Of a stretch of DNA of 64,000 bases, positions 19,773 to 28,508 are shown in pieces (position 1 is the first letter of the stretch; every line of letters begins with the position of its first letter). Under the pieces are notes generated by a model. It was given only the letters and a program-made list of their open reading frames with translations, made no database searches and was not told the origin of the DNA. Both the position numbers and the translations under genes were made by a program. Source of the DNA: Aestuariimicrobium soli (lineage in GTDB: Bacteria; Actinomycetota; Actinomycetes; Propionibacteriales; Propionibacteriaceae); contig NZ_JBPJSQ010000001.1 of the NCBI RefSeq assembly GCF_051192575.1, positions 211,161-275,160 of the forward strand. The letters are read 5' to 3'.

Positions 19773-20267
19773 ATGCCTGCCGAACTCGCCGCCCTGGCCG
19801 CCGCGCTCCTGTGTCTGGTCGGGATCGCGGGCATCGTCAGTCAGGTGCTGCCCGGCTCGGTGTTCGTCGGTGCGGGCCTGCTGGTGTGGGCCGTCTTCGG
19901 GAACGCGCCCTGGCCGTGGGCATGGTTCGCCGGCGGGCTGGTGTTGGTCGTGATCGGTGCGATCGCCTCGACCGTGCTCACCGGGGGAGAGCTGAAGAAA
20001 CGCGGCATCCCCAACTGGACGATCCTGGTGGCCCTGCTGGTGGGCGTCGTGGCTGGCTTCTATGTGCCCGTCGTGGGCATGCTCGTGGGCTTCGTCCTCA
20101 CCCTGCTGGTGTGCGAATGGATCCGGGTGAAGGAGTTCCGGTTGGCGGTGCGCACCAGCGCCGCCACCGTCCGGGCCGTGGGCGTGGGCATGCTGGTCGA
20201 GCTGGCCTGCGCGCTGCTGGCCTGCAATCTGCTGGGCGTCTCGATGCTGGTGGGCTTCCTCGCCTGA
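19773..20267 (+). CDS. DUF456 family membrane protein
   Basis: A 164-residue hydrophobic protein with about five helices and the DUF456 stretches GIAGIVSQVLPGSVFVGAG and VGFVLTLLVCEW. The role of the family is not known. It stands alone between divergent DUF4870 and DUF2277, each with its own leaderless start. Confidence 0.82.
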   Translation: MPAELAALAAALLCLVGIAGIVSQVLPGSVFVGAGLLVWAVFGNAPWPWAWFAGGLVLVVIGAIASTVLTGGELKKRGIPNWTILVALLVGVVAGFYVPVVGMLVGFVLTLLVCEWIRVKEFRLAVRTSAATVRAVGVGMLVELACALLACNLLGVSMLVGFLA

Positions 20268-20300
20268 GCGTCTCACCAGCCCCAGGCCGTCGCCGCGTGG

Positions 20301-20306
20301 CAGGCT
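20301..20306 (+). promoter_or_regulatory. Leaderless -10-like CAGGCT for the DUF2277 gene
   Basis: CAGGCT lies 6 nt before the ATG at 20313; only the first base departs from the TAGGCT seen at other genes here. Confidence 0.35.
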
Positions 20307-20312
20307 GGGGCC

Positions 20313-20585
20313 ATGTGCCGCAACATTCGTCCGCTCTACAACTTCGACCCGCCGGTCACCGACGACGAGATCTCGGCCGCCGCGCTGCAGTTCGTCCGCA
20401 AGGTCTCGGGATTCACCAAGCCGAGTCAGGCCAATCAGGAGGCCTTCGACCACGCCGTCGCCGAGATCGCCCACATCACCCGCCACCTGATGGAAGACCT
20501 GGTCACCACGGCGCCCAGCAAGGACCGTGAGGTCGAGGCGGCCAAGGCGCGCGAGCGATCCGCGAAGCGTTACGCCACAGCCTGA
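20313..20585 (+). CDS. DUF2277 family protein
   Basis: A 90-residue soluble protein that begins MCRNIRPLYNFDPPVTDDEI, the well conserved start of DUF2277, followed by AAALQFVRKVSGFTKPSQAN. It has no assigned function. The C-terminus is charged (AKARERSAKR). It lies 23 bp before the sulfatase gene. Confidence 0.88.
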   Translation: MCRNIRPLYNFDPPVTDDEISAAALQFVRKVSGFTKPSQANQEAFDHAVAEIAHITRHLMEDLVTTAPSKDREVEAAKARERSAKRYATA

Positions 20586-20595
20586 CCTCACCTGC

Positions 20596-20601
20596 CAAGC
20601 T
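20596..20601 (+). promoter_or_regulatory. Leaderless -10-like CAAGCT for the sulfatase gene
   Basis: CAAGCT lies 7 nt before the ATG at 20609. It is a weaker match than most but in the same position. Confidence 0.3.
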
Positions 20602-20608
20602 GGGCGGC

Positions 20609-22024
20609 ATGAGTCGACCCAACATCCTGCTGATCCTCTCCGACGACCACGGCTGGGGCGACCGCTCGTCCAAGCGCACCGAGGCGCACGGACTGCCGAT
20701 TTCGACCCCGAACCTCGACCGTTTGGCCGCCGAGGGAACCACGCTGGACGAGGGCTATGTCACCGCCCCCATCTGCAGCCCCTCGCGGGCCGGGTTGATC
20801 AGCGGACGACACCAGGCCCGCTGGGGCGCGCAGTGGTTCGACAGCGCGGCCTTCCCACCCGACGGGGCCTCCCTGCCGGAACAGTTGGGGCGCTCGGGTT
20901 ACACCACCGGCTACTTCGGCAAGGTGCATTACGGCTCGGGGGACGACCCGGGCGCGCGGCCCTGCCCGCCCGAACACGGCTTCGACGAGACCCTCTACAT
21001 CCTCTCGAAGTTCCACCTGGGCCGTGCCAACTACCTGCACCGCGGCACCGAGGCGGTCGCTCGCTATGGCGAGGCGGCGGGGGTGATGGGCGTCGGCACG
21101 CTGTGGGACGGTGACCAACAGGTCGCCCCCGAGGGCTTCCTCACCGACATCTGGGCCGACCGGGCCGAGACCTTCATCGCCGACCACGCCGGCGACGACG
21201 ACCCCTTCTTCTGCATGGTGGCGTTCAACGCGGTGCACAACTTCTGCTGGCAGCTGCCGGCCGAGGAACTGCGCAAGCGGGGGCTGCCCACCGCCGCCGA
21301 CTGGGACCCCAGTGTGCAGCCCTACACCGAGTGGTACGACGACGTCATCCACCCCAACCTCGAGCACGGACGCGAGTACTACCTCGCACAGCTGGAACTC
21401 ATGGACGCGGCCATCGGACGCCTGCTCGACCGCCTCGACGCCGAGGGAGTCGCCGACGACACCCTGGTGGTCTACCTGACGGACAACGGTGGCTCGACCT
21501 GCAACTACGGCGACAACGGACCGCTGCGCGGCACCAAGTACACGCTGTGGGAGGGCGGGGTGCGGGTGCCCTACATCGTCCGCTGGCCCGGCGGTGGTGT
21601 GCCGGCCGGTCAGGTGCGCGACGGACTCGCCTCGAGCCTCGACCTGGTGCCCACCCTGGTGGGAGCCGCCGGGGGCGAGCCCGACCAGACCGACGGACGC
21701 GACCTGCTGCCGCTGTTGAGTGGTGACGGCTCGGGGCACGACGAACTCAACTGGGTGACGGGATTCCAGTGGTCCATCCGCCGCGGCCCATGGAAGCTCT
21801 ACTGGTGCGATGCCGCCGACGAGGCCACCCGCGCGATCGCGGCCACCGAGCACGCACCCTTCGGTGACGGTTACTGGTTGTCGGACCTGTCGTCCGATGT
21901 CGGCGAGACCCGCAACCTGGCCGGTGAGCGGCCCGAGGTGCTGGCCGACCTGATCACCCACCATGAGCGCTGGCGCCACGACGTCGCCGGCCAGACCGAC
22001 TGGCGTGCCGCTGCCGTGGGGTGA
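20609..22024 (+). CDS. Type I sulfatase (arylsulfatase-like)
   Basis: A 471-residue sulfatase. The start PNILLILSDDHGWGD contributes metal ligands, and CSPSRAGLISGR near residue 56 is the CxPSR formylglycine site, so an FGE-type activating enzyme is needed. Later KVHYGSG and YLTDNGGS are further family landmarks. No signal peptide is present, so it should act in the cytoplasm or leave by another route. The next gene, for a secreted phosphodiester glycosidase, starts 50 bp later, which hints at a common sulfated glycan substrate; this is inference. Confidence 0.88.
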   Translation: MSRPNILLILSDDHGWGDRSSKRTEAHGLPISTPNLDRLAAEGTTLDEGYVTAPICSPSRAGLISGRHQARWGAQWFDSAAFPPDGASLPEQLGRSGYTTGYFGKVHYGSGDDPGARPCPPEHGFDETLYILSKFHLGRANYLHRGTEAVARYGEAAGVMGVGTLWDGDQQVAPEGFLTDIWADRAETFIADHAGDDDPFFCMVAFNAVHNFCWQLPAEELRKRGLPTAADWDPSVQPYTEWYDDVIHPNLEHGREYYLAQLELMDAAIGRLLDRLDAEGVADDTLVVYLTDNGGSTCNYGDNGPLRGTKYTLWEGGVRVPYIVRWPGGGVPAGQVRDGLASSLDLVPTLVGAAGGEPDQTDGRDLLPLLSGDGSGHDELNWVTGFQWSIRRGPWKLYWCDAADEATRAIAATEHAPFGDGYWLSDLSSDVGETRNLAGERPEVLADLITHHERWRHDVAGQTDWRAAAVG

Positions 22025-22074
22025 ATGTCGTCGTCGCGTCCACCCGTCCCCCGTCCCCCCAACGAGGAGAGATC

Positions 22075-25000
22075 ATGACGTTCCACCACCGACGAGCACT
22101 GGCGGCCGTGGCGGCTCTGGCGCTGCTCGCCCCCACGATCACGGGCGGCGGGCTCGCCGCCGCGACTCCACCGCCGGGGGATCCCGATGCGGTGGCCGTC
22201 ACCTCCCGCGCGATCCGGGCCGGCGAGTCGACCCTGGTCGTCGACCGCACCACCGCCGTGGCTCCGGGACTCGACCTCACCAGCTTCCGTCGTCTGCAGC
22301 CGGGTGGCTGGGTGACCGGGCACGTGATGGACGCCGACCTGTCCGTGCCGAGCCTCGGCCTCGACGTCGCCGACGGCGGCACGGTCTCGGGCTCCAACGC
22401 GACCGTCGAGACCTTCGCCACCGACGCGCGCGCCGTCGCCGCGGTCAACGGCGACTACTTCGACATGAACGCCACCGACGCCCCAGTGGGCACGAATGTC
22501 TCGTCGGCGGGGGTGCGGACGATCTCGAACGCGGGCCGGCCGTCGTTCACGGTCGCCGACGGCAAGGCCGCGGTGCGGGCGCTGATGTCGACCGCGACGC
22601 TGGCCACCACGACCGGCACCGAGAAGCTGACGGCGGTGAACTCGCCGAATGTCGCCGCCCACCAGGCCACCCTGTTCACCCAGGCCTGGGGTTCGTACAG
22701 TCTGGCCGCCCTGGTGCCCGCCGATGAGGGTGCCCTGCGGGTGATCCGGGTGCGCGACGGCGTGGTCACCCAGGTCTCCACCGACCGATCCGCCCTCACC
22801 TTGCCGTCGGCGATCAAGCCGGGAGAGTCGGTGGTGGTGGCCCGAGGCACGGCCGCGCAGCGACTCGCCACAGCCAGCGTCGGTGACGCCGTCGACGTCA
22901 CCGTGGGAACCGACGTGCCCGTCGACGTGGCCGTGGGCGGCTCCCAGTGGATGATCCGTGACGGAGTGGTGTCCACGGTCGACGAGGCCACCGCCGGCCG
23001 CACCGCCATCGGGGTGTCGAAGGACGGCACCCGGCTGAAGGTGGTCACCATCGACGGTCGCGCGGGTGACTCGCACGGCATGACCATTCGCGAACTCTCC
23101 GCCTTCATGCGCGACCTTGGCGTCTGGAACGCCCTCAACCTCGACGGTGGCGGCTCCACCACGCTGCTGGCCCGCCCGGCCGGCACCGAGGCGCTGCAGC
23201 TGGTGAATCGTCCCTCCGACGGCAGCCAGCGACTCGACTCCAACGCCCTGGTGTTCACCAGCACGGCCACCGGCCCGGTGCGCGGCGTGGACGCCCGCGC
23301 GGCCCTGCAGCCCGCCGCCGGGCTCACCCGCCCAGACGCCACCCGGCTGCTTCCCGGGCTGAGCCGAACGGTGCTGGTCACCGGGCTGGATGCCAACCTG
23401 GCGGCCGCCCCGGTTGCCGGGGGCAAGCTCGTCACCAAGGATGGTGCCGTGGCACGGGTCGAGAACACCAAGCCGTCGGGTGACACCGGCGTGGTGCGCG
23501 CCGTGGCGCCCGGAACCACCTCGGTGGAGTACTTCGCCAAGCTCACGAGTCAAGGTGCTCCCAGCCGCTCGTCGTTCGCCCTGTCGGTCGACGGTCGGGT
23601 GCAACGGATCGAACCCTCCCGATCAGTCGTCGCCCTCACCGATGCGGCCGACAGCCAGACGCTGACCGTCACCGCCGTTGACGGCGACGGTCACCGGGTC
23701 GGCGTCGAGACCCGCGACGTCCGCGTCACGGCTGGCGACGGCATTCGCGTGCAGGCCACGGGGCTGGACACCCTGACCGTGACGGCGACGGGTGGGGCGA
23801 AGGCCTCGTCCGTCGAGCTGAGCGTGCTCGGCCACACGGTCACCGTGCCGGTGACCATCGGCGTGGACGAAGTGCCCGTCGCCGACTTCGCCGACGCCTC
23901 CCAGTGGAAGGTGGGGGTGGCCCGCGCAACCGGGTCACTGTCGGCCACGACCGGCCCGGACGGGGGCCCGGCCCTGGGGCTGGACTTCGACTTCACCGCG
24001 TCGACGGCCACCCGTGGCATGTACGCGGTGCCGGTGACACCGCTGCCCGTCGCCGGCCAGCCGCAGGCCTTCACGCTGTGGATCAAGGGGAACGGGAAGT
24101 CGGAGTGGCCACGACTGCAGGTCACCCGGGGCGACGGCACCTCCACCAATCTGGATGCCCCCCTGGTCGACTGGGTCGGCTGGCGGAAGGTCAGTTTCCC
24201 CGTGCCCGTGGGCACGGCCTACCCACTGACCGTCACCGCCATCAGGTTCATGGAGACGCGCTCCACCGTCACCTACACCGACCACCTCGAGATCGCCGAC
24301 CTGGTCGCCGAGGTGCCCGTCGCGGTCGACCTGCCCGACCCGGTGAGTGTCGCCGACCCGGTGATCCTGACCCAGGGGACCGTCGCCGACCGGCCCCAGC
24401 GCATCGCCGTGATCTCCGATTCCCAGTTCGTCGCCCGCAACGGCGAGAACCATCCGGTGGTGCAGGCGGCGCGGCGCACCCTGCGCGAGATCGTGGCCGC
24501 CCGCCCCGACTTCGTGCTGCTCGTCGGTGACTTCGTGGACGAGGCCAGTCCCGCCGACCTTGCCCTGGCGAAGAAGGTGCTGGACGAGGAACTGGGGGTG
24601 CCGGGCTCCGCCGGCGCGACGCCCTGCGTGTACGTGCCCGGCAACCACGAGGTGATGGGCGGGCCGATCAGCAACTTCGAGGCCGTCTTCGGCGCCACGG
24701 CGACCCACCGCAGGCTGGGCAGCACGCTGGTGGTCACCCTCGACTCGTCGTCGGGCACCCTGCACCCGGGCGGTTCGACGGCCCAGCTGCGCATGCTCCA
24801 GGAGCAGTTGGCCGCCGCCGCGACCGATCCCGCGGTGACGGGGGTGCTGGTGGTGAGCCACCACCCCGTCGACGACTTCCAGCCCGACCAGGCCTCGCAG
24901 CTCACCGATCGCCACGAGGCGGCCGCGCTCGCCGAGGCCCTCGGTCAGTGGCAGCGCACCACCGGCAAGCAGGTGGCGCAGGTCAACGGGCACATCGGCA

Positions 25001-25452
25001 GTTTCCACGCCGACGCCCTCGAGGGCGTCTCGCGGCTGGTCAACGGCAACTCGGGCAAGTCGCCCTCGGGTTCGCCCGACCGCGGCGGGTTCACCGGCTG
25101 GACGATGCTGGGCATCGACCCGGCCGGCACCTCGCGCACGGGCTGGCTGAAGGCCGAGACCCACGCCCGGGTCGATGCACTGAGCCTGACCGCCCCGAGC
25201 ACGCTGGCGCTGGGCGAGACCGCGCCGGTGTCGGCGACCGTGCTGCAGGACGGCACCCGTCGGGTGCCCGTCGCATGGCCGGTGAGCGCCGTCTGGGGCG
25301 GCGACGGCGTGGCCGTGGCTGGCGGCGACACGTCGTCCGCGGTCATCGTCGTCGACCCGGCCACGGGCACGGTGAAGGCCGTCGATCACGGACAGGCACG
25401 ACTGACCGTGACCGTGAACGGGGTGACGGCGGTTCAGACCATCACGGTGTAA
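22075..25452 (+). CDS. Secreted phosphodiester glycosidase fused to calcineurin-type metallophosphoesterase
   Basis: A 1125-residue multidomain protein. Residues 1-27 form a signal peptide (ALAALALLAP-type core, then AAATP). Residues ~100-405 are a NAGPA-type phosphodiester glycosidase with VNGDYFD (about 123) and NLDGGGSTTLL (about 354). Ig-like sequence follows (430-595), then a jelly-roll-like region (600-755). Residues ~775-1025 are a metallophosphoesterase: DSQ, GDFVDE, GNHE, SHH and GHIGSFH. A Big-type Ig domain ends the protein. GAGGAGA lies 7 nt before the ATG. NAGPA domains cleave sugar-1-phosphodiesters; the phosphatase could remove the exposed phosphate. No sortase motif or membrane anchor is visible. 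Confidence 0.85.
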   Translation: MTFHHRRALAAVAALALLAPTITGGGLAAATPPPGDPDAVAVTSRAIRAGESTLVVDRTTAVAPGLDLTSFRRLQPGGWVTGHVMDADLSVPSLGLDVADGGTVSGSNATVETFATDARAVAAVNGDYFDMNATDAPVGTNVSSAGVRTISNAGRPSFTVADGKAAVRALMSTATLATTTGTEKLTAVNSPNVAAHQATLFTQAWGSYSLAALVPADEGALRVIRVRDGVVTQVSTDRSALTLPSAIKPGESVVVARGTAAQRLATASVGDAVDVTVGTDVPVDVAVGGSQWMIRDGVVSTVDEATAGRTAIGVSKDGTRLKVVTIDGRAGDSHGMTIRELSAFMRDLGVWNALNLDGGGSTTLLARPAGTEALQLVNRPSDGSQRLDSNALVFTSTATGPVRGVDARAALQPAAGLTRPDATRLLPGLSRTVLVTGLDANLAAAPVAGGKLVTKDGAVARVENTKPSGDTGVVRAVAPGTTSVEYFAKLTSQGAPSRSSFALSVDGRVQRIEPSRSVVALTDAADSQTLTVTAVDGDGHRVGVETRDVRVTAGDGIRVQATGLDTLTVTATGGAKASSVELSVLGHTVTVPVTIGVDEVPVADFADASQWKVGVARATGSLSATTGPDGGPALGLDFDFTASTATRGMYAVPVTPLPVAGQPQAFTLWIKGNGKSEWPRLQVTRGDGTSTNLDAPLVDWVGWRKVSFPVPVGTAYPLTVTAIRFMETRSTVTYTDHLEIADLVAEVPVAVDLPDPVSVADPVILTQGTVADRPQRIAVISDSQFVARNGENHPVVQAARRTLREIVAARPDFVLLVGDFVDEASPADLALAKKVLDEELGVPGSAGATPCVYVPGNHEVMGGPISNFEAVFGATATHRRLGSTLVVTLDSSSGTLHPGGSTAQLRMLQEQLAAAATDPAVTGVLVVSHHPVDDFQPDQASQLTDRHEAAALAEALGQWQRTTGKQVAQVNGHIGSFHADALEGVSRLVNGNSGKSPSGSPDRGGFTGWTMLGIDPAGTSRTGWLKAETHARVDALSLTAPSTLALGETAPVSATVLQDGTRRVPVAWPVSAVWGGDGVAVAGGDTSSAVIVVDPATGTVKAVDHGQARLTVTVNGVTAVQTITV

Positions 25453-26126
25453 CGGACGACGACCAGCGCGCCCAACACGACCAGGCTCGCGGGCCACCCC
25501 CAGGTGGCCCGCGGCCGGCGCAGCAGGTGCCAGGTCAGGGCGGCACCCATCAGCAGCCCGCCCAGGTGGGCCTGCCAGGCGATCCCGGCGACCCCGAAGG
25601 TGATCAGCAGGTTGAGCGCCAGCACGGCGATGATCCGTGAGGTCGATCCACCGAGCGCCCGCTGGGCCATGAAGATCGCGCCGAACAGGCCGAACACCGC
25701 TCCCGATGCGCCGACCGTGCCCATCGTCCAGTCGCCACCCCAGGGCAACGACTGGCCGGGGTTGGGCATCAGCAGCACGAAGGCCACGCCACCGGCCAGC
25801 CCCGACCACAGGTGCAGCAACAGGAACCGGATCGAGCCGAGGAAGGGCTCGAGGCTTCGTCCGAGGGTGTACAACGCAAACAGGTTGAAGCCGATGTGCA
25901 TCAGCCCGAACGGCAGGCTCGGGTCGTGGGTGAACATCGAGGTGACAAGCCGCCACGGTTGCGACCAGGCGGTGTCGGCCGAGAGCAGCAGGGCTTCGGT
26001 GGTGGGCGGGAACGTCAGCTGGGCCAGCCACACCAGCAGGCAGGCGATCACCAATGACCAAGTCACCGGGGTGGGTGTGCGACGGCGCTGGGTCGCCGGG
26101 CCGGTGGGCTCGGTGGGCGCGGTCAC
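25434..26126 (-). CDS. Rhomboid family intramembrane serine protease
   Basis: A 230-residue membrane protease with six helices. The catalytic serine is in GASGAVFG near residue 140 and the histidine in WQAHLGG near 190; LMHIGFNLFAL near 78 is the conserved HxxxN loop. The GTG at 26126 overlaps the upstream stop (GTGA), which is preferred over the in-frame ATG 18 nt upstream. It converges with the glycosidase gene, overlapping its last 19 bp. Substrates unknown. Confidence 0.9.
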   Translation of the reverse strand: MTAPTEPTGPATQRRRTPTPVTWSLVIACLLVWLAQLTFPPTTEALLLSADTAWSQPWRLVTSMFTHDPSLPFGLMHIGFNLFALYTLGRSLEPFLGSIRFLLLHLWSGLAGGVAFVLLMPNPGQSLPWGGDWTMGTVGASGAVFGLFGAIFMAQRALGGSTSRIIAVLALNLLITFGVAGIAWQAHLGGLLMGAALTWHLLRRPRATWGWPASLVVLGALVVVRYTVMV

Positions 26127-26524
26127 ACCAGCGACCTCAGCCAACCGGCCAGTCCGGCGGCTCCACAGGCCAGCAGCACGCTCACGAAGGTGCCGATGAT
26201 GAACCGCTCGGCGACACCGGTCTCGGGTGCCTTCAGTTCGGGGTAGCGGGCCAGGCCCTTCACGGCGAGCGCGATGGCGATGCCCTCGGGGTAGTGCGCC
26301 AGCAGGGCGGCGTAGACGGCCAGTCGCTCGAGCATGCCGATCCAGGCCCCGCCCCTCAGGGTGCTGCCGGCCGACTGTGCGTGCAGGGGGCCGTCGTGGG
26401 CCTCGTCGGCGGGGGCACCCGTGACGCGGTCGGCCAGACGGAACACCCCGGTGACGACGCGGCCGCCGAGCAGGGTGACCAGCAGTCCCAGGGCCACGAC
26501 CACGCCCACCTGGGCCCAGATCAT
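26123..26524 (-). CDS. Small membrane protein in the SatD-like operon
   Basis: A 133-residue protein with a first helix (IWAQVGVVVALGLLVTLLGG), a hydrophilic loop with RLADRV and GSTLRGGAWIGMLERL, and a last helix (FIIGTFVSVLLACGAAGLAG). I cannot name the family with certainty; it resembles the conserved C-terminal part of DUF3307-like proteins that pair with SatD genes. It is sandwiched by 4-bp overlaps with the SatD-like gene (ATGA) and the rhomboid gene (GTGA). Confidence 0.65.
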   Translation of the reverse strand: MIWAQVGVVVALGLLVTLLGGRVVTGVFRLADRVTGAPADEAHDGPLHAQSAGSTLRGGAWIGMLERLAVYAALLAHYPEGIAIALAVKGLARYPELKAPETGVAERFIIGTFVSVLLACGAAGLAGWLRSLV

Positions 26525-27138
26525 GACGCCACCCCCGCCAGCAGTCGTTCGGCCAGGGCGGTGAGTCGCTTGACCAGTCCGTGGTCGGCCACCTTGAGGC
26601 GTTGGCTCACGGCCGAGGCGGTGATGCCGAGGCGGGCGGCCGCCTGGGCGCCAGTCAGGCCGGACTCCACCAGATCGACGACCTCCCATCCCTGGGCGGT
26701 GCGCCGCTCGAGCAGTCCGCTCAGGGCGAGCAACACGGTCTCTGCATCGGTGGCGGCCTCGGTGATCGCGCCCGTGCCGGTCGTGTGGGTCACCACCCGC
26801 ACCGCTTGGCTGTGCTGGTCGACGCCCTCGCGGGCGGCGAGATAGGCGGGGCCGCGGGCGGCACGGGTCGAGGCGGGCAGGGGCTCGTCCACCTCGCCGA
26901 AGCCGATGCCGATGCGGAACCCCCCGACCCGAGTGAGGGCGGCCACGGCCGCGACCACGGTCGCGGGGTCGGCGGTCAGGCCCTGGAGCTCGTCACCGGC
27001 CGTGCGCTCGAAGGCGAGGGCCAGACCGGGCAGGCCAGCCAGCGCCGACAGGGCCGCGGGCACGCGGTCGGGTGAGGTGCGCGACCGCCGCTGGTCGGCG
27101 GTGATCGCGAACCAACCTGTTGAGGTGGACGACTTCAC
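26521..27138 (-). CDS. SatD-like protein with C-terminal helix-turn-helix
   Basis: A 205-residue protein. The N-terminus WFAITADQRRSR resembles the start of SatD-family proteins, with IGIGFGEVDEPLP in the middle. Residues ~160-190 look like a helix-turn-helix (TGAQAAARLGITASAVSQRL). SatD was described in streptococci with acid response; the molecular function is unknown. GTG start with TAGGAT 6 nt upstream (27145-27150, minus), so leaderless. The membrane protein that follows overlaps by 4 bp, suggesting a regulator/membrane pair. Confidence 0.65.
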   Translation of the reverse strand: MKSSTSTGWFAITADQRRSRTSPDRVPAALSALAGLPGLALAFERTAGDELQGLTADPATVVAAVAALTRVGGFRIGIGFGEVDEPLPASTRAARGPAYLAAREGVDQHSQAVRVVTHTTGTGAITEAATDAETVLLALSGLLERRTAQGWEVVDLVESGLTGAQAAARLGITASAVSQRLKVADHGLVKRLTALAERLLAGVAS

Positions 27139-27144
27139 CCGGTC

Positions 27145-27150
27145 ATCCTA
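27145..27150 (-). promoter_or_regulatory. Leaderless -10 (TAGGAT) of the SatD-like operon
   Basis: Read on the minus strand, TAGGAT is 6 nt before the GTG at 27138. Confidence 0.5.
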
Positions 27151-27170
27151 AGGCGTCAGGCTTCAGTGAG

Positions 27171-27986
27171 TCAGTCGAGCTGCCAGCTGCGCTTGCTCAG
27201 CCCGAACCAGAAACCGTCGACGGTCGAGGTGACCTTCGGGGCCGGGTTGGAGGCCATGGCCGCCCCGAGCGAGATGTAGAGCGGCGCCCAGTGCTCCGAG
27301 CGAGGGTGGGCGATCTTCGCCGCCGGGGCTGCCGTCTCGTAGTTGAGCAGCGCGTCGACGTCGTGGGCGTCCATCCGCTCGGCGGCCCAGGCGTCGAACT
27401 CCGTGCTCCACGTGGGCGCCGGTGCATCGGCGGGGGCGGCGGGGTTGAAGCCGCGCAGGTTGTGGGTGGTGAAACCCGAGCCGACGATCAGCACGCCCTG
27501 GTCACGCAGCGGGGCCAGGCGTCGTCCGAGGTCGTAGAGCTTCTCGGGGGCGAGCGTGGGCATCGACAACTGCAACACCGGCACGTCGGCCTCGGGGAAC
27601 ATCTCCACGAGGGGAACGTAGGCGCCGTGGTCGAGCCCGCGCTCGGGGTCGGTGTACAGCGGGGTCTCGCCGCCCAGCAGCTTCGAGATGTCGGTGGCCA
27701 GGTCGGTGGCGACCGGCGCGTCGTAGGTCACCTGGTAGTACCGCTCGGGGAAGCCCCAGAAGTCGTAGACCAGGGGAGTGCCCGGCACCGTGCTCGAGAC
27801 GGTGAGCGGAGCCTGCTCCCAGTGGGCGGAGATCATCAGGATGGCGCTGGGCTTGGAGGCTTGGGTATTCAGGGCGCCCGACCAGTCGGCCAGTTGGCCG
27901 GTCCAGATGGCGTCGTCGGCGAGCGGGGGAGCGCCGTGGGAGAGGTACAGCACGGGCTGGCGGTCGGTGGCTGCAATGTTGTTCAC
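27171..27986 (-). CDS. Class III extradiol ring-cleavage dioxygenase (LigB/DODA family)
   Basis: A 271-residue non-haem iron enzyme of the 4,5-DOPA dioxygenase / YgiD group. LYLSHGAPPL (about residue 15), ISAHWEQ (about 52), GLDHGAYVPL (about 122) and SGFTTHNL (about 172) supply the metal-ligand histidines and catalytic histidine. The physiological substrate is not known for bacterial members; catechol-like aromatics are likely. The GTG at 27986 is chosen as the first start before the conserved region. It is divergent from a VOC gene, 81 bp apart. Confidence 0.88.
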   Translation of the reverse strand: MNNIAATDRQPVLYLSHGAPPLADDAIWTGQLADWSGALNTQASKPSAILMISAHWEQAPLTVSSTVPGTPLVYDFWGFPERYYQVTYDAPVATDLATDISKLLGGETPLYTDPERGLDHGAYVPLVEMFPEADVPVLQLSMPTLAPEKLYDLGRRLAPLRDQGVLIVGSGFTTHNLRGFNPAAPADAPAPTWSTEFDAWAAERMDAHDVDALLNYETAAPAAKIAHPRSEHWAPLYISLGAAMASNPAPKVTSTVDGFWFGLSKRSWQLD

Positions 27987-28054
27987 AGTTGAAGTAACGC
28001 ATATCTCGGGGCCATTGTTCCGGTGGTCGTCCAAATCTCCTTCCAGCACGTGGG

Positions 28055-28060
28055 CACAAT
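28055..28060 (+). promoter_or_regulatory. Leaderless -10-like CACAAT for the VOC gene
   Basis: CACAAT lies 7 nt before the ATG at 28068 and favours it over the ATG at 28059, which overlaps the hexamer. Confidence 0.35.
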
Positions 28061-28067
28061 GGCGCCC

Positions 28068-28442
28068 ATGACCGCACTCCTGCACCAGGTGGCCCTGCGC
28101 GCCGTCGACCCTGCCCGCGCCACCGACTTCTGGACGACCCGACTGGGCGCTCGTCCGATCGCCGCGTTCGGCGACCTCTCGTTCCTGTGGCTGGGGGAGA
28201 CCCGGCTGCTGCTCGAGCCGGGCGCCCCGGCCGCTCTGGTGTACCTGCGCGTCGATTCGGTGCGTGACGAGGTCGAACGCCTGCGCGCCGACGGCGTCGC
28301 CATCGAGACCGAACCGCACGTGATCTTCACGGACGCCGAGGGGACCTTCGGCGATGCCGGGGTCGACGAGTGGATGGCCTTCCTGCGTGACAGCGAGGGA
28401 AATCTGGTCGGACTGGCCTCCCGGGAGCCCGCTGAAGTCTGA
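28068..28442 (+). CDS. VOC-family (glyoxalase-like) protein
   Basis: A 124-residue single VOC module with two beta-alpha-beta-beta-beta units: ALLHQVALRAVDPARATDFW at the start and VYLRVDSVRDEVERLRADGV later, ending MAFLRDSEGNLVGL. VOC proteins include glyoxalases, fosfomycin-resistance enzymes and dioxygenases; histidine and glutamate ligands are present (HQV, TDAEG) but do not specify a function. ATG at 28059 is an alternative adding three residues. Confidence 0.8.
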   Translation: MTALLHQVALRAVDPARATDFWTTRLGARPIAAFGDLSFLWLGETRLLLEPGAPAALVYLRVDSVRDEVERLRADGVAIETEPHVIFTDAEGTFGDAGVDEWMAFLRDSEGNLVGLASREPAEV

Positions 28443-28471
28443 CCGGCTCGCGAGACACGCGGGGGATGCAC

Positions 28472-28501
28472 TGGACATCTCGGCCCGCGCCCGGTGACAA
28501 T
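28472..28501 (+). promoter_or_regulatory. Promoter of the arabinofuranosidase operon
   Basis: TGGACA (28472-28477), an 18-nt spacer, and GACAAT (28496-28501) form a reasonable housekeeping promoter. The expected start of transcription (~28508) falls at the edge of the operator that follows. Confidence 0.5.
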
Positions 28502-28508
28502 GCTCGTA

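Noticed and set aside
20588..21979. 463-codon minus-strand ORF across the sulfatase gene
   Set aside because: The plus strand carries all sulfatase motifs; long antisense frames are expected at this GC content.
23935..26061. 708-codon minus-strand ORF over the glycosidase/phosphatase gene
   Set aside because: Composition is low-complexity Arg/Gly/His and there is no homology; the opposite strand is plainly coding.
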